Shown: in pieces, positions 1-5,766 of the stretch
Position numbering within the stretch: position 1 is the first letter of the stretch
Layout of the letters: each line of letters opens with the position of its first letter
Assembly: GCA_019454665.1 (NCBI GenBank)
Contig: JACFNW010000063.1
Location: 2,393 to 8,980 of the forward strand
Length of the DNA stretch: 6,588 nucleotides
Direction: 5' to 3'
From: Fimbriimonadaceae bacterium
GTDB lineage: Bacteria; Armatimonadota; Fimbriimonadia; Fimbriimonadales; Fimbriimonadaceae
The notes under the pieces: model-generated
Told to the model about the DNA's origin: nothing
Databases searched by the model: none
The model's input: only the letters and a program-made list of their open reading frames with translations
Program-made: the position numbers and the translations under genes

Positions 1-195
1 GCCGACGCGCAGGTCGCCGATGGCGGGCAGGTTGCGTCGGTCCTCGTACCGCCACGGGATGTGATAGAGCACGTCGCGCACGGTGTGCAACCCCAGCTTG
101 CGGAGCTTCATCGCCTTGTTGGGGCCGACCCCCTTGACGTATTGGATGGGATCGTCCAACGACTTCGGGTTTTGCTTGGCCGGAGACGTAGACAT
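1..195 (-). CDS. recG: ATP-dependent DNA helicase RecG, N-terminal part (partial)
   Basis: Reading the minus strand from the ATG at 195 gives 65 uninterrupted codons to the window edge; the rest of the gene lies outside. The protein starts MSTSPAKQNPKSLDDPIQYV and continues with KGVGPNKAMKLRKLG (residues 21-35), then HTVRDVLYHIPWRYEDRR (37-54). This is the RecG N-terminal signature: a KGVGP helix-hairpin-helix-like element followed by the LYHxPxRYEDR segment that leads into the wedge domain. RecG is a monomeric superfamily 2 helicase that remodels stalled replication forks and branched recombination intermediates in the cytoplasm. The helicase motor motifs are not visible here, so the family call rests on the N-terminus alone. 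It is divergent from the atp operon with 28 bp between the chosen starts, so its promoter must lie in or upstream of the first atp codons. No clear Shine-Dalgarno precedes the ATG. Confidence 0.88.
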   Translation of the reverse strand, partial: MSTSPAKQNPKSLDDPIQYVKGVGPNKAMKLRKLGLHTVRDVLYHIPWRYEDRRNLPAIGDLRVG

Positions 196-223
196 GCGTC
201 GGTTCGTGTACCCTATAGGAAGT
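189..223. promoter_or_regulatory. Divergent recG / atp operon spacer with candidate promoter
   Basis: Only 28 bp (196-223) separate the recG start codon from the first atp start. The spacer contains the perfect 8-bp palindrome CCTATAGG (212-219), which offers a TATAGG -10-like hexamer on each strand. A TAGACA at 189-194 (5/6 match to TTGACA) could be the plus-strand -35, but the 19-bp spacing is long and TATAGG is an imperfect -10. Transcription from it would begin almost at the start codon at 224, giving a near-leaderless mRNA. No minus-strand -35 is evident. An operon promoter may instead lie inside recG, which I could not identify. Confidence 0.3.
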
Positions 224-583
224 ATGACGGACGGCGACGCTCCGAAGACCCCGCAACCGGAAATGCCCGACCTCGACCCCGAACTGGAGGCGCGGCTCGC
301 CGCGTTCGAGGCCAAGGCGCGGGCGCGCCGGGAAGCCCACGAGACCGAGAAGGCCGCGGTCCGAGCGGAGCAGGCTTCCGATGCGGAGTCCGTCCGAGGG
401 GCCGGCGTCGGGTTGAGCCTGGCCTACACCATTCTGGGGCTGCCTCTTGCGGGATTTGGGGTCGGCTGGCTGCTCGAGAACGCCGGGATTCGTGGGTGGA
501 CGCCGATTCTGGTGCTGGTCTTCTGCATCGTGGCGCTCGTGCTGGCGGCTTGGAAGTCGGTGAAGTATGTCAACCAGCGTTGA
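224..583 (+). CDS. AtpZ/AtpI-family accessory protein of F1Fo ATP synthase
   Basis: A 119-residue protein and first gene of the atp operon. Residues 1-58 are charged and rich in Glu/Ala/Arg (likely a short cytoplasmic coiled coil at about 18-52). Two hydrophobic segments follow at about 60-84, with the pattern GLPLAGFGVGWLLENAGI, and 93-111, then a basic tail KSVKYVNQR. A glycine-rich helix, GWLL, a short loop and a second helix are the layout of the AtpZ (ATPase gene1) family. Such proteins are reported to act with AtpI in c-ring assembly or stability and possibly divalent cation transport, so the exact role is inferred. I chose the ATG at 224 because the conserved part follows it and the upstream in-frame region lies antisense to recG. 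An in-frame ATG at 194 is possible and would overlap the recG start codon. The AGGA at 217-220 is very close to the start. Its end overlaps the next gene by 17 nt, implying translational coupling. Confidence 0.75.
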   Translation: MTDGDAPKTPQPEMPDLDPELEARLAAFEAKARARREAHETEKAAVRAEQASDAESVRGAGVGLSLAYTILGLPLAGFGVGWLLENAGIRGWTPILVLVFCIVALVLAAWKSVKYVNQR

Positions 584-956
584 GCGGCGCGGATGGCGGG
601 CGGCGCTGCTGGATTGGCGGACGTGGGTCGCCTCGGCGATTTCGGCGTGCGCCGCCTCGGGTTACGTTTCGGGGGCGGCGGGCGCGTACGGGATGGCGCT
701 CGGGCTGTTCGCCACGACGTTCAGCATCCTGGCGCTGTGGGGCGTGGTTCGGCTGTTGGGCGACTGGTGCCGGGACCGTCCGCCTTCGACGGCGATGCAG
801 TTCGTGCTCATCCTGGGGTTTCTGTTCAAGTTCCCCCTGCTTTGGGCGGCGTGGGTCGTGGCCACCCGCATCGGCGATATGGCCCCGTCTTGCTTTTTGA
901 TGGGGCTTGGGCTGGTATACTCGGCGCTGGTCGGGTGGGTGCTGGCGCAAAGCTAA
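567..956 (+). CDS. atpI: ATP synthase subunit I-like membrane protein
   Basis: A 129-residue, strongly hydrophobic protein with about four predicted membrane segments (roughly residues 20-36, 38-64, 77-99 and 106-126) and a hydrophilic loop WCRDRPPST between the second and third. Position between the AtpZ-like gene and atpB, length and four-helix layout match the AtpI (ATP synthase I) family, which is poorly conserved in sequence; the call leans on context. AtpI is a non-stoichiometric assembly factor that helps c subunits form the ring. The LGFLFKFPLLWAAWV segment resembles the conserved third helix of the family, where a Lys lies within the membrane. The ATG at 567 lies inside the preceding gene (17-nt overlap), with only weak GTGAAG upstream, so translation is likely coupled. 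Confidence 0.65.
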   Translation: MSTSVERRGWRAALLDWRTWVASAISACAASGYVSGAAGAYGMALGLFATTFSILALWGVVRLLGDWCRDRPPSTAMQFVLILGFLFKFPLLWAAWVVATRIGDMAPSCFLMGLGLVYSALVGWVLAQS

Positions 957-978
957 GTCCCCCGCTTTTTCTGCGTCT

Positions 979-1797
979 ATGGGCGACTGGATCACACAAT
1001 CAAGCCAACTCATCGCGTCTGTGGAGGAGCCTCACGGGGCTGACAGCCACGGCGGCGATCACGGCGATGGCCATGCGTGGGTGAGTTGGGAGGGGTTGCT
1101 GGTCTATGTGGCGATCGTCGTGGGGACGCTGTTCGTTCTGATGGCTCAGGCCAAGAAGGGGCTGAACAACCGGTTCTTCACCAACAAGCTCACTCAGCTC
1201 TTCGAGCAGGTCTATTTGTTCATCGAGAACATGTGCGTGGGGACGATCGGAGCTCACGGGCGCCGTTACGTGCCGATGATCATGACGATGTGGATGTTGG
1301 TGTTCAGCGGCAACCTCCTTGCGCTCTTCTTCCCCACATCGCCGACCGCCGACCTCAGTTTCAATCTCGGGCTGGCCCTCGTCTCGGTCGCCTACGTCCA
1401 GTACGAGGGCATCCGGGCGAACGGTCTGTTCGGCCACCTGGGCCACTTCGCCGGGCCGAAGCTCGGCGGCTTCCTGGCGTTGCTGATCTCGCCCATCATC
1501 TTCGTCATCGAGGTCGTCAGCGAGCTGATGAAGAACGTGTCGCTCTCGTTGCGACTCTTTGGAAACATCGACGGTGGCCACCGCGCCGCCGAAGCCATGA
1601 ACACGCTTGGAGCGGGGATCTACGTCCCGTTCGGCGCGTTCCTCTTGCCCATCAAGCTCCTCACGGTGGTGGTGCAAGCCATGATTTTCTGTCTCCTGAC
1701 CGCCGTGTATCTGTCGCTGGTGACCCACCACGACGACGACCACGGTCACGGCCATGAGGCGGAAGCGGGTCACGCGGAGGTCGCGCCGGCCCACTGA
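979..1797 (+). CDS. atpB: F1Fo ATP synthase subunit a
   Basis: A 272-residue integral membrane subunit that forms the two proton half-channels against the c-ring. Membrane segments fall at about 36-56, 97-119, 127-142, 161-182 and 214-249. The essential arginine is Arg192 in SLSLRLFGN (188-196), equivalent to E. coli Arg210, and Gln233 matches E. coli Gln252 in VVQAMIFCLLTAVYLS. Position 201 (E. coli Glu219) is His, while position 226 (E. coli His245) appears to be Lys, an unusual pairing. Both ends are His/Asp-rich: five His in residues 19-32, and a tail from 250 with HHDDDHGHGHE. I chose the ATG at 979 because it starts just before the His-rich N-terminus; an upstream in-frame ATG at 907 would overlap atpI by 50 nt and add a non-conserved basic stretch. 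No Shine-Dalgarno is seen in the 22-nt spacer. Confidence 0.95.
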   Translation: MGDWITQSSQLIASVEEPHGADSHGGDHGDGHAWVSWEGLLVYVAIVVGTLFVLMAQAKKGLNNRFFTNKLTQLFEQVYLFIENMCVGTIGAHGRRYVPMIMTMWMLVFSGNLLALFFPTSPTADLSFNLGLALVSVAYVQYEGIRANGLFGHLGHFAGPKLGGFLALLISPIIFVIEVVSELMKNVSLSLRLFGNIDGGHRAAEAMNTLGAGIYVPFGAFLLPIKLLTVVVQAMIFCLLTAVYLSLVTHHDDDHGHGHEAEAGHAEVAPAH

Positions 1798-1802
1798 CAA
1801 TG

Positions 1803-1861
1803 AATGACTGGCGGTGTCTGGGCTCGGTCCCGGCCCGATCAGGAGGAAACAAGCAAAGACA
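1803..1861 (+). promoter_or_regulatory. atpE leader with strong but distant Shine-Dalgarno
   Basis: The 64-nt atpB-atpE spacer contains AGGAGG at 1841-1846, the best Shine-Dalgarno of the operon. It sits 15 nt from the atpE ATG at 1862, longer than the usual 5-9 nt. The bases between are A-rich and unstructured (AAACAAGCAAAGACA), as in leaders that favour strong initiation. A small GGGC/GCCC stem (1820-1823 with 1833-1836) precedes it. The c subunit is needed in many copies per complex, so a special initiation region here is reasonable. A second ATGACTGG at 1804 duplicates the atpE start context out of frame. Confidence 0.5.
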
Positions 1862-2074
1862 ATGACTGGTCACATTTTTGGTCTCGGAATCGGACTCGCC
1901 GCGCTGGGCGTCGGCATCGGTCTCGGCATGATCGGCAACGGCGCGATGCAGGGTATGTCCCGGCAGCCCGAAGCCATCGGCAAGATTCAGGTCGCGATGC
2001 TCATCGCCCTGGCCTTTGTCGAGTTGGTCTGCCTGCTGACCGTCTTCATCGTGCCCGGCTCGCTGAAGATCTAG
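1862..2074 (+). CDS. atpE: F1Fo ATP synthase subunit c
   Basis: A 70-residue proteolipid hairpin that makes up the rotating c-ring. The first helix carries the glycine repeat at Gly16/18/20/22 (GVGIGLG). The polar loop is SRQPEA (33-38), which contacts the central stalk. The second helix, [19 protein letters not shown], has the carboxylate Glu54 that binds the ion. Residues after Glu54 are Leu-Val rather than Ser-Thr, and the first-helix position that is Gln in Na+-binding rings is hydrophobic (Leu21), so proton rather than sodium coupling is expected. The length is at the short end of the family (about 70-90). The start at ATG 1862 gives the canonical N-terminus and lies downstream of AGGAGG. 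The gene has the largest spacers of the operon on both sides, suggesting individual control of its expression. Confidence 0.95.
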   Translation: MTGHIFGLGIGLAALGVGIGLGMIGNGAMQGMSRQPEAIGKIQVAMLIALAFVELVCLLTVFIVPGSLKI

Positions 2075-2090
2075 TTCCCCCTTTGGAGTC

Positions 2091-2123
2091 CGCGCTTCCG
2101 GGGCGAAAGCCGTCGGAAGCGCG
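2091..2123 (+). promoter_or_regulatory. Intercistronic hairpin between atpE and atpF, GAAA-capped
   Basis: CGCGCTTCCG (2091-2100) is perfectly complementary to CGGAAGCGCG (2114-2123), a 10-bp stem. The loop itself folds: GGC (2102-2104) pairs with GCC (2109-2111) around a GAAA tetraloop (2105-2108), and G2101 can wobble-pair with U2113, leaving one bulged G. No T-run follows, so it is not a standard intrinsic terminator. The right arm contains GGAAG (2115-2119), the only Shine-Dalgarno-like sequence before the atpF ATG at 2133, so folding would hide it. Likely roles are protecting the 3' end of an atpE-containing transcript or reducing atpF translation relative to atpE; both are inferences. 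Confidence 0.6.
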
Positions 2124-2132
2124 CCAATCACC

Positions 2133-2753
2133 ATGAGCAACGCGAAGCAATCGTCAGGACCTCCAGCCATCGTCGGCATCGTCGTCGGTGCCGCTTTGAT
2201 GTTCGGAGGCTTCTGGTTCTCGAAGAACGTCAAGCTGGAGTTCATCAAGACGCTCGAAGCGCAGGGCATCCCCCTCGATCCGGGCAAGACGATCTCCATC
2301 ATCGGCGTTCTGCTGATCCTGTTCCCCGTCATCAAGTTCTTCTTCATCGCTCCGCTCGCCGAAGCCATCCAGAACCGCACCACGGAACTGGAGCGCACGT
2401 TCGGCGAAGCAGAAAACCTGCGCGCAGAAATGACGCAGATGAAGCAGGACTACGAGCGGCGGCTGGTTCAGACCGAAGCCGACGCGCGGGAACAGATCCA
2501 GAGCCAAATCAAAGAGGCGCAAAGCCTTCGCCAGCAGATGATGGCGGAAGCCAGCGCCAAGGCCGAGGAACTCAAAGCCAGCGCGGCCCGCGAGATCGAG
2601 ACGCAGAAGCAGCAGGCGATCGCCGAACTGCGCCATCACGTCGTCGAACTCGCGTTGCAAGCGACCGAGAAGCTCGTCGAAGCCAACGTGGACGACGAGC
2701 GCAACCGGAAGCTGGTCGCCGACTTTCTGGAAACCGTGGAGGCCCCGCGCTAA
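2133..2753 (+). CDS. atpF: F1Fo ATP synthase subunit b with extra N-terminal hydrophobic segment
   Basis: A 206-residue stator-stalk subunit; E. coli b is 156. The canonical part begins at the membrane segment ISIIGVLLILFPVIKFFFIA (54-73), followed by PLAEAIQNRTTELERTF, the usual start of the b helix. A long charged coiled coil follows (about 80-165, rich in Glu, Gln, Lys, Ala), and the C-terminal HHVVELALQATEKLVE (168-183) would contact delta. Before this lies an extra stretch: a hydrophobic segment at about 12-29 (AIVGIVVGAALMFGGFWF) and a polar linker (30-52). That predicts two membrane spans, with the N-terminus inside the cell, instead of one. The ATG at 2133 is chosen because it opens the reading frame after atpE with normal spacing, and no better internal start exists: Met23 lies within the first hydrophobic segment. 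The Shine-Dalgarno is weak and sequestered in a hairpin. The stop is 3 nt before atpH. Confidence 0.9.
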   Translation: MSNAKQSSGPPAIVGIVVGAALMFGGFWFSKNVKLEFIKTLEAQGIPLDPGKTISIIGVLLILFPVIKFFFIAPLAEAIQNRTTELERTFGEAENLRAEMTQMKQDYERRLVQTEADAREQIQSQIKEAQSLRQQMMAEASAKAEELKASAAREIETQKQQAIAELRHHVVELALQATEKLVEANVDDERNRKLVADFLETVEAPR

Positions 2754-2756
2754 ACC

Positions 2757-3305
2757 ATGGACCAGCGCGTCGCCGGACGGTACGCCCAAGCCCTGTTCAA
2801 CGCGGCTGAGAAGGCGGGAGCGATCGGCCAGGTCGAGAACGATCTGGGCGAGGTGCTCGCCTCCATCGAGGGGCACCCCGCATTGCACGCCTTCCTGATG
2901 AGCCCGGTGTCGGATCGGCGCAAGAAGTCGGAGCTTCTCGCCCAACTATTCGGCGCAAGCGTTTCGCCGCTCGTCCTTCAGGCGCTGCGCCTGATGGTGG
3001 ACAAACGCCGCGAAGCCGAAATCCGGCCGATGTACGCCAAGTACCAGGAGCTGCGCCGCGAGCACGACAACGTGTTGCACGTCAAGGTCTCTTCCAAAGC
3101 CCACGTCCCGGACGACGTGCGGACCAGGCTGACCGAGAAGCTCGGCGCCCAGACCGGCAAGCGCATCGAGGCCGAATACGAACTCGACCCCCACATGATC
3201 GGCGGCATCCGCGTCGCCTACGACAACTACGTCCTGGACGGGACGGTACGCGGACGGCTGGCGCGACTGCGCGACAAGCTCAAGTCCGAACTGCGATCCG
3301 CATAG
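2757..3305 (+). CDS. atpH: F1Fo ATP synthase subunit delta
   Basis: A 182-residue peripheral-stalk subunit (OSCP/delta family) that ties the top of F1 to subunit b in the cytoplasm. The helical N-terminal domain starts with RVAGRYAQALFNAAEKAG (4-21), the family's RYAxALF motif, followed by FLMSPVSDRRKKSELL (46-61) and a helix ending in VDKRREAEI (81-89). The C-terminal domain carries VKVSSKAHV (109-117) and ELDPHMIGGIRVAYDNYVLD (142-161) with a basic terminal helix. This matches the conserved D-x-x-x-IGGxxxxxxxxxxD signature. Length is typical (about 175-185). The start at 2757 lies 3 nt after the atpF stop with no independent Shine-Dalgarno, so re-initiation after atpF is likely. Confidence 0.95.
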   Translation: MDQRVAGRYAQALFNAAEKAGAIGQVENDLGEVLASIEGHPALHAFLMSPVSDRRKKSELLAQLFGASVSPLVLQALRLMVDKRREAEIRPMYAKYQELRREHDNVLHVKVSSKAHVPDDVRTRLTEKLGAQTGKRIEAEYELDPHMIGGIRVAYDNYVLDGTVRGRLARLRDKLKSELRSA

Positions 3306-3322
3306 AACCTTAGGTTTCACCC

Positions 3323-4846
3323 ATGGCCATTCGACCCGAAGAAATCACCGCGATCCTCGAACGAGAAATCTCCGGCTTCAACACCGGGGCCTCCGTCGAA
3401 CATGTTGGCACCGTCCTGCAGGTGGGCGACGGCATCGCCCGCGTCTACGGTCTGCCCGATTGTCAGATGGGCGAACTCTTGGAGTTCCCCAACGGCATCA
3501 TGGGTATGGCCCTGAACCTTGAGGAAGCCTCGATCGGCGCCGTTCTGTTCGGCGACGACACGCTCATCAAGGAAGGCGACCCCGTTCGCGAGACCGGCCG
3601 CATTCTCGAACTGCCCGTGGGTCGCGCCATGCTGGGCCGCGTCGTGAACGCCCTCGGTCAACCGATCGACGGCAAGGGCGCCATCGTCGGCGAGAAGACC
3701 GCTCGATTGGAAACCAACGCCCCCGGCGTCGTGGACCGCCAGCCCGTCAAAGAACCGCTGCAGACCGGCATCAAGGCCGTCGACGCCATGATCCCGATCG
3801 GACGGGGCCAGCGCGAGTTGGTCATCGGCGACCGACAGACCGGCAAGACGGCGATCTGCGTGGACACGATCATCAACCAGAAGTCCACCCACGAACCCGG
3901 CGGCAGCCCGGTCTACTGCATCTATGTCGCCATCGGTCAGAAGATGGCCAACGTGGCGCGCGTCACCGAGACGCTTCGCCAACACGGCGCGCTCGAATAC
4001 ACGACCATCGTCGTGGCGTCGGCCTCCGACTCGAACGCCATGCAGTACATCGCACCGTTCGCCGGCGCGACCATCGGCGAGTACTTCCGGGACAACGGCA
4101 TGCACGCGCTGGTCATCTACGACGACCTTTCCAAGCACGCGCAGGCCTATCGCGCGGTTTCGCTGCTCCTGCGCCGCCCGCCCGGACGAGAAGCCTATCC
4201 CGGCGACGTTTTCTACCTGCACTCGCGCCTTTTGGAGCGAGCCGCGAAGCTCAGCCCCGAGAAGGGCGGCGGCTCGATGACCGCTCTGCCGATCATCGAA
4301 ACGCAATCGGGCGACGTGTCGGCGTACATTCCGACGAACGTCATCTCGATCACCGACGGCCAGATCTACCTGGAGCCCGACCTGTTCTTCGCCGGCGTTC
4401 GTCCCGCGATCAACGTCGGTATCTCGGTCAGCCGCGTCGGCGGCAACGCCCAGATCAAGGCGATGAAGCAGGTCGCCGGCAAGTTGAAGCTCGAAATGGC
4501 CAACTACCGCGACGTGGCCGCGTTCGCCCAATTCGCCAGCGACCTCGACCGCGCCACGCAGATGCAGCTGATCCGAGGCCAGCGCCTGACCGAGTTGCTC
4601 AAGCAGGGTCTCGCCACGCCGGTTCCGGTCGTGGACCAGATCATCGCGATCTACGCGGGCACCAACGGCTTCCTCGACAACCTCGCCAACGACCGCGTCA
4701 AGGCGTTCGAAGACGGGCTGGTCAAGTACGTGCACGACAAGTACCCCGACGTGGTCGAGGGCATTTCGAGCGCGAAGGAGATCAGCAAGGACGCCGAGGC
4801 CGCCCTGAAGAAGGCCTGCGAAGAGTTCAGCGCGACGTTCAAGTAA
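3323..4846 (+). CDS. atpA: F1Fo ATP synthase subunit alpha
   Basis: A 507-residue subunit, full length for the family. Three alpha subunits alternate with three beta in the F1 head and hold the non-catalytic nucleotide sites. An N-terminal beta-barrel covers about 25-95. The nucleotide-binding domain has the P-loop GDRQTGKT (169-176, with Lys175 and Thr176) and the Walker B strand ALVIYDDLS (262-270, Asp267). The arginine finger is Arg371 in SVSRVGG, preceded by the alpha/beta signature [10 protein letters not shown] (361-370). The C-terminal helical domain includes [19 protein letters not shown] (404-422). All key residues are present. The spacer to atpH is 17 nt and contains an 11-nt near-palindrome AACCTTAGGTT (3306-3316), whose AGG is 8 nt before the ATG. 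The start context is CCATGG. Beta subunits, required to complete F1, are not encoded in this window. Confidence 0.98.
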   Translation: MAIRPEEITAILEREISGFNTGASVEHVGTVLQVGDGIARVYGLPDCQMGELLEFPNGIMGMALNLEEASIGAVLFGDDTLIKEGDPVRETGRILELPVGRAMLGRVVNALGQPIDGKGAIVGEKTARLETNAPGVVDRQPVKEPLQTGIKAVDAMIPIGRGQRELVIGDRQTGKTAICVDTIINQKSTHEPGGSPVYCIYVAIGQKMANVARVTETLRQHGALEYTTIVVASASDSNAMQYIAPFAGATIGEYFRDNGMHALVIYDDLSKHAQAYRAVSLLLRRPPGREAYPGDVFYLHSRLLERAAKLSPEKGGGSMTALPIIETQSGDVSAYIPTNVISITDGQIYLEPDLFFAGVRPAINVGISVSRVGGNAQIKAMKQVAGKLKLEMANYRDVAAFAQFASDLDRATQMQLIRGQRLTELLKQGLATPVPVVDQIIAIYAGTNGFLDNLANDRVKAFEDGLVKYVHDKYPDVVEGISSAKEISKDAEAALKKACEEFSATFK

Positions 4847-4849
4847 GCC

Positions 4850-5704
4850 ATGGCCTCACTGAAGCAGATCCGCGCGCGCATCCGAAGCGCCAAAAACATC
4901 CAGCAGATCACGAAAGCGATGAAGCTGGTGGCTGCGGCGCGCCTGAAGAAGGCGACCGACCGCGTTTTGGAGGCACGGCCGTACAGCGAAAAACTGTATG
5001 ACCTGATGTCGTCGCGGGCCGGAGAACTGCCGAGCGATCCGCTGATGCAGGTCCGCCCCGTTCAGAAGTACGCCCTCATCGTCCTGTCCTCGGACCGGGG
5101 CCTTGCGGGTTCGTACAACACCAACATCATCCGCAAGGCGTGGGACTTCCTTCGCTCCAAGAACGAGGCCGCCACCCTCGTGACCGTGGGCAAGAAGGGG
5201 AACCAGTTCCTTTCGAAGCGTGGCTTCGCGGTGTCGCTCAACGTGACCGTGCCTTCGTCCGGCGCTCGGCTGGAAGACGCCGTTGCAGTGGCCGAGCACT
5301 GCAAGCAACTGTTCGTTTCGGGCGAGGTGGACGCGGTCTACGTCGCTTACTCCAAGTTCTATTCGGCCATTCGGCAAACGCCGCAAGTGGTGCAGTTGCT
5401 GCCCATCACGCCCCCACCCGCCGAAGAAGGCGTCTCGGGTACCTCGGACTATGTGTTCGAGCCGGAAGCGGCCTCGATCCTTGGCGCGTTGTTGCCCCGC
5501 TACCTGTTGACGGTGGTTTGGCAAGCGATGCTGGAGGCCACGGCTTCGGAGCACGGCTCGCGCATGACGGCCATGACCAGCGCGACCGACAACGCGGGCA
5601 AGATGATCCACTCGCTCACGTTGCGCGCGAACCGCGAACGGCAAGCCTCGATCACCAAGGAAATCCTGGAAGTGGTCGGCGGCGCCGAAGCCCTCAAGGG
5701 CTGA
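4850..5704 (+). CDS. atpG: F1Fo ATP synthase subunit gamma
   Basis: A 284-residue central-stalk subunit that rotates inside the alpha3beta3 head and couples it to the c-ring. The N-terminal helix MASLKQIRARIRSAKNIQQI and the following TKAMKLVAAARLKKA are near-canonical. The Rossmann-like middle domain starts at YALIVLSSDRGLAGSYNTNI (74-93). The C-terminal helix contains AMLEATASEHGSRMTAMTSA (226-245) and the gamma signature SITKEILEVVGGAEAL (267-282). No extra redox-regulatory insertion like that of chloroplast or cyanobacterial gamma is seen. The start is 3 nt after the atpA stop, again in a CCATGG context. It is the last atp gene in the window; in most bacteria atpD and atpC follow directly, but here a repeat and an opposed toxin-antitoxin pair come next. 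Confidence 0.97.
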   Translation: MASLKQIRARIRSAKNIQQITKAMKLVAAARLKKATDRVLEARPYSEKLYDLMSSRAGELPSDPLMQVRPVQKYALIVLSSDRGLAGSYNTNIIRKAWDFLRSKNEAATLVTVGKKGNQFLSKRGFAVSLNVTVPSSGARLEDAVAVAEHCKQLFVSGEVDAVYVAYSKFYSAIRQTPQVVQLLPITPPPAEEGVSGTSDYVFEPEAASILGALLPRYLLTVVWQAMLEATASEHGSRMTAMTSATDNAGKMIHSLTLRANRERQASITKEILEVVGGAEALKG

Positions 5705-5711
5705 CGCCCTG

Positions 5712-5766
5712 GGCTCCCTCCCCCTACCCCCTCCCTCAGACACAAACATTCCGAGGGAGGGGATTT
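5712..5766. repeat. 55-bp perfect direct repeat, copy 1
   Basis: Identical over 55 bp to 6534-6588; the bases just upstream differ (G at 5711, A at 6533). It begins 7 nt after the atpG stop, and its last base (5766) is the final base of the toxin stop codon on the minus strand, so it fills the convergent junction almost exactly. Internally, a pyrimidine tract with mirror symmetry (arms 5714-5724 and 5727-5737 around TA) gives four G-runs of 3, 5, 5 and 3 on the minus strand (5716-5735) with 1-2 nt loops, a strong G-quadruplex motif. The second arm also pairs with GAGGGAGGGG at 5753-5762. It is likely a dispersed intergenic repeat; the family is not recognised. Confidence 0.95.
5728..5762. terminator. 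Hairpin within repeat copy 1, possible bidirectional terminator
   Basis: CCCCTCCCTC (5728-5737) and GAGGGAGGGG (5753-5762) form a perfect 10-bp, GC-rich stem with a 15-nt loop, lying between the converging ends of atpG and the toxin gene. The position suits a shared terminator. Only ATTT follows on the plus strand, and no T-run follows on the minus strand, so it does not meet the standard intrinsic-terminator pattern. Termination or 3'-end protection is an inference. Confidence 0.4.

Noticed and set aside
134..162. TTGACG at 134-139 as a -35 box for the atp operon
   Set aside because: No acceptable -10 hexamer lies 16-18 bp downstream, and the site is inside recG coding sequence.
1000..1800. 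Open frame antisense to atpB (266 codons)
   Set aside because: Rich in Glu/Arg/His/Val with no domain; it exists because atpB has strong third-position GC bias.
1862..2074. Sodium-coupled c-ring
   Set aside because: The Na+-ligand set (Gln in helix 1, Glu-Ser-Thr in helix 2) is missing; helix 2 reads Glu54-Leu-Val, the proton type.
2154..2945. Open frame antisense to atpF and atpH (263 codons)
   Set aside because: It spans two well-supported genes on the opposite strand and shows no family motif.
3317..4735. Long open frame antisense to atpA (472 codons)
   Set aside because: It mirrors a full-length, perfectly conserved atpA. Its low-complexity Asp/Val/Gly/Arg-rich translation is typical of antisense frames in high-GC genes and has no recognisable domain.
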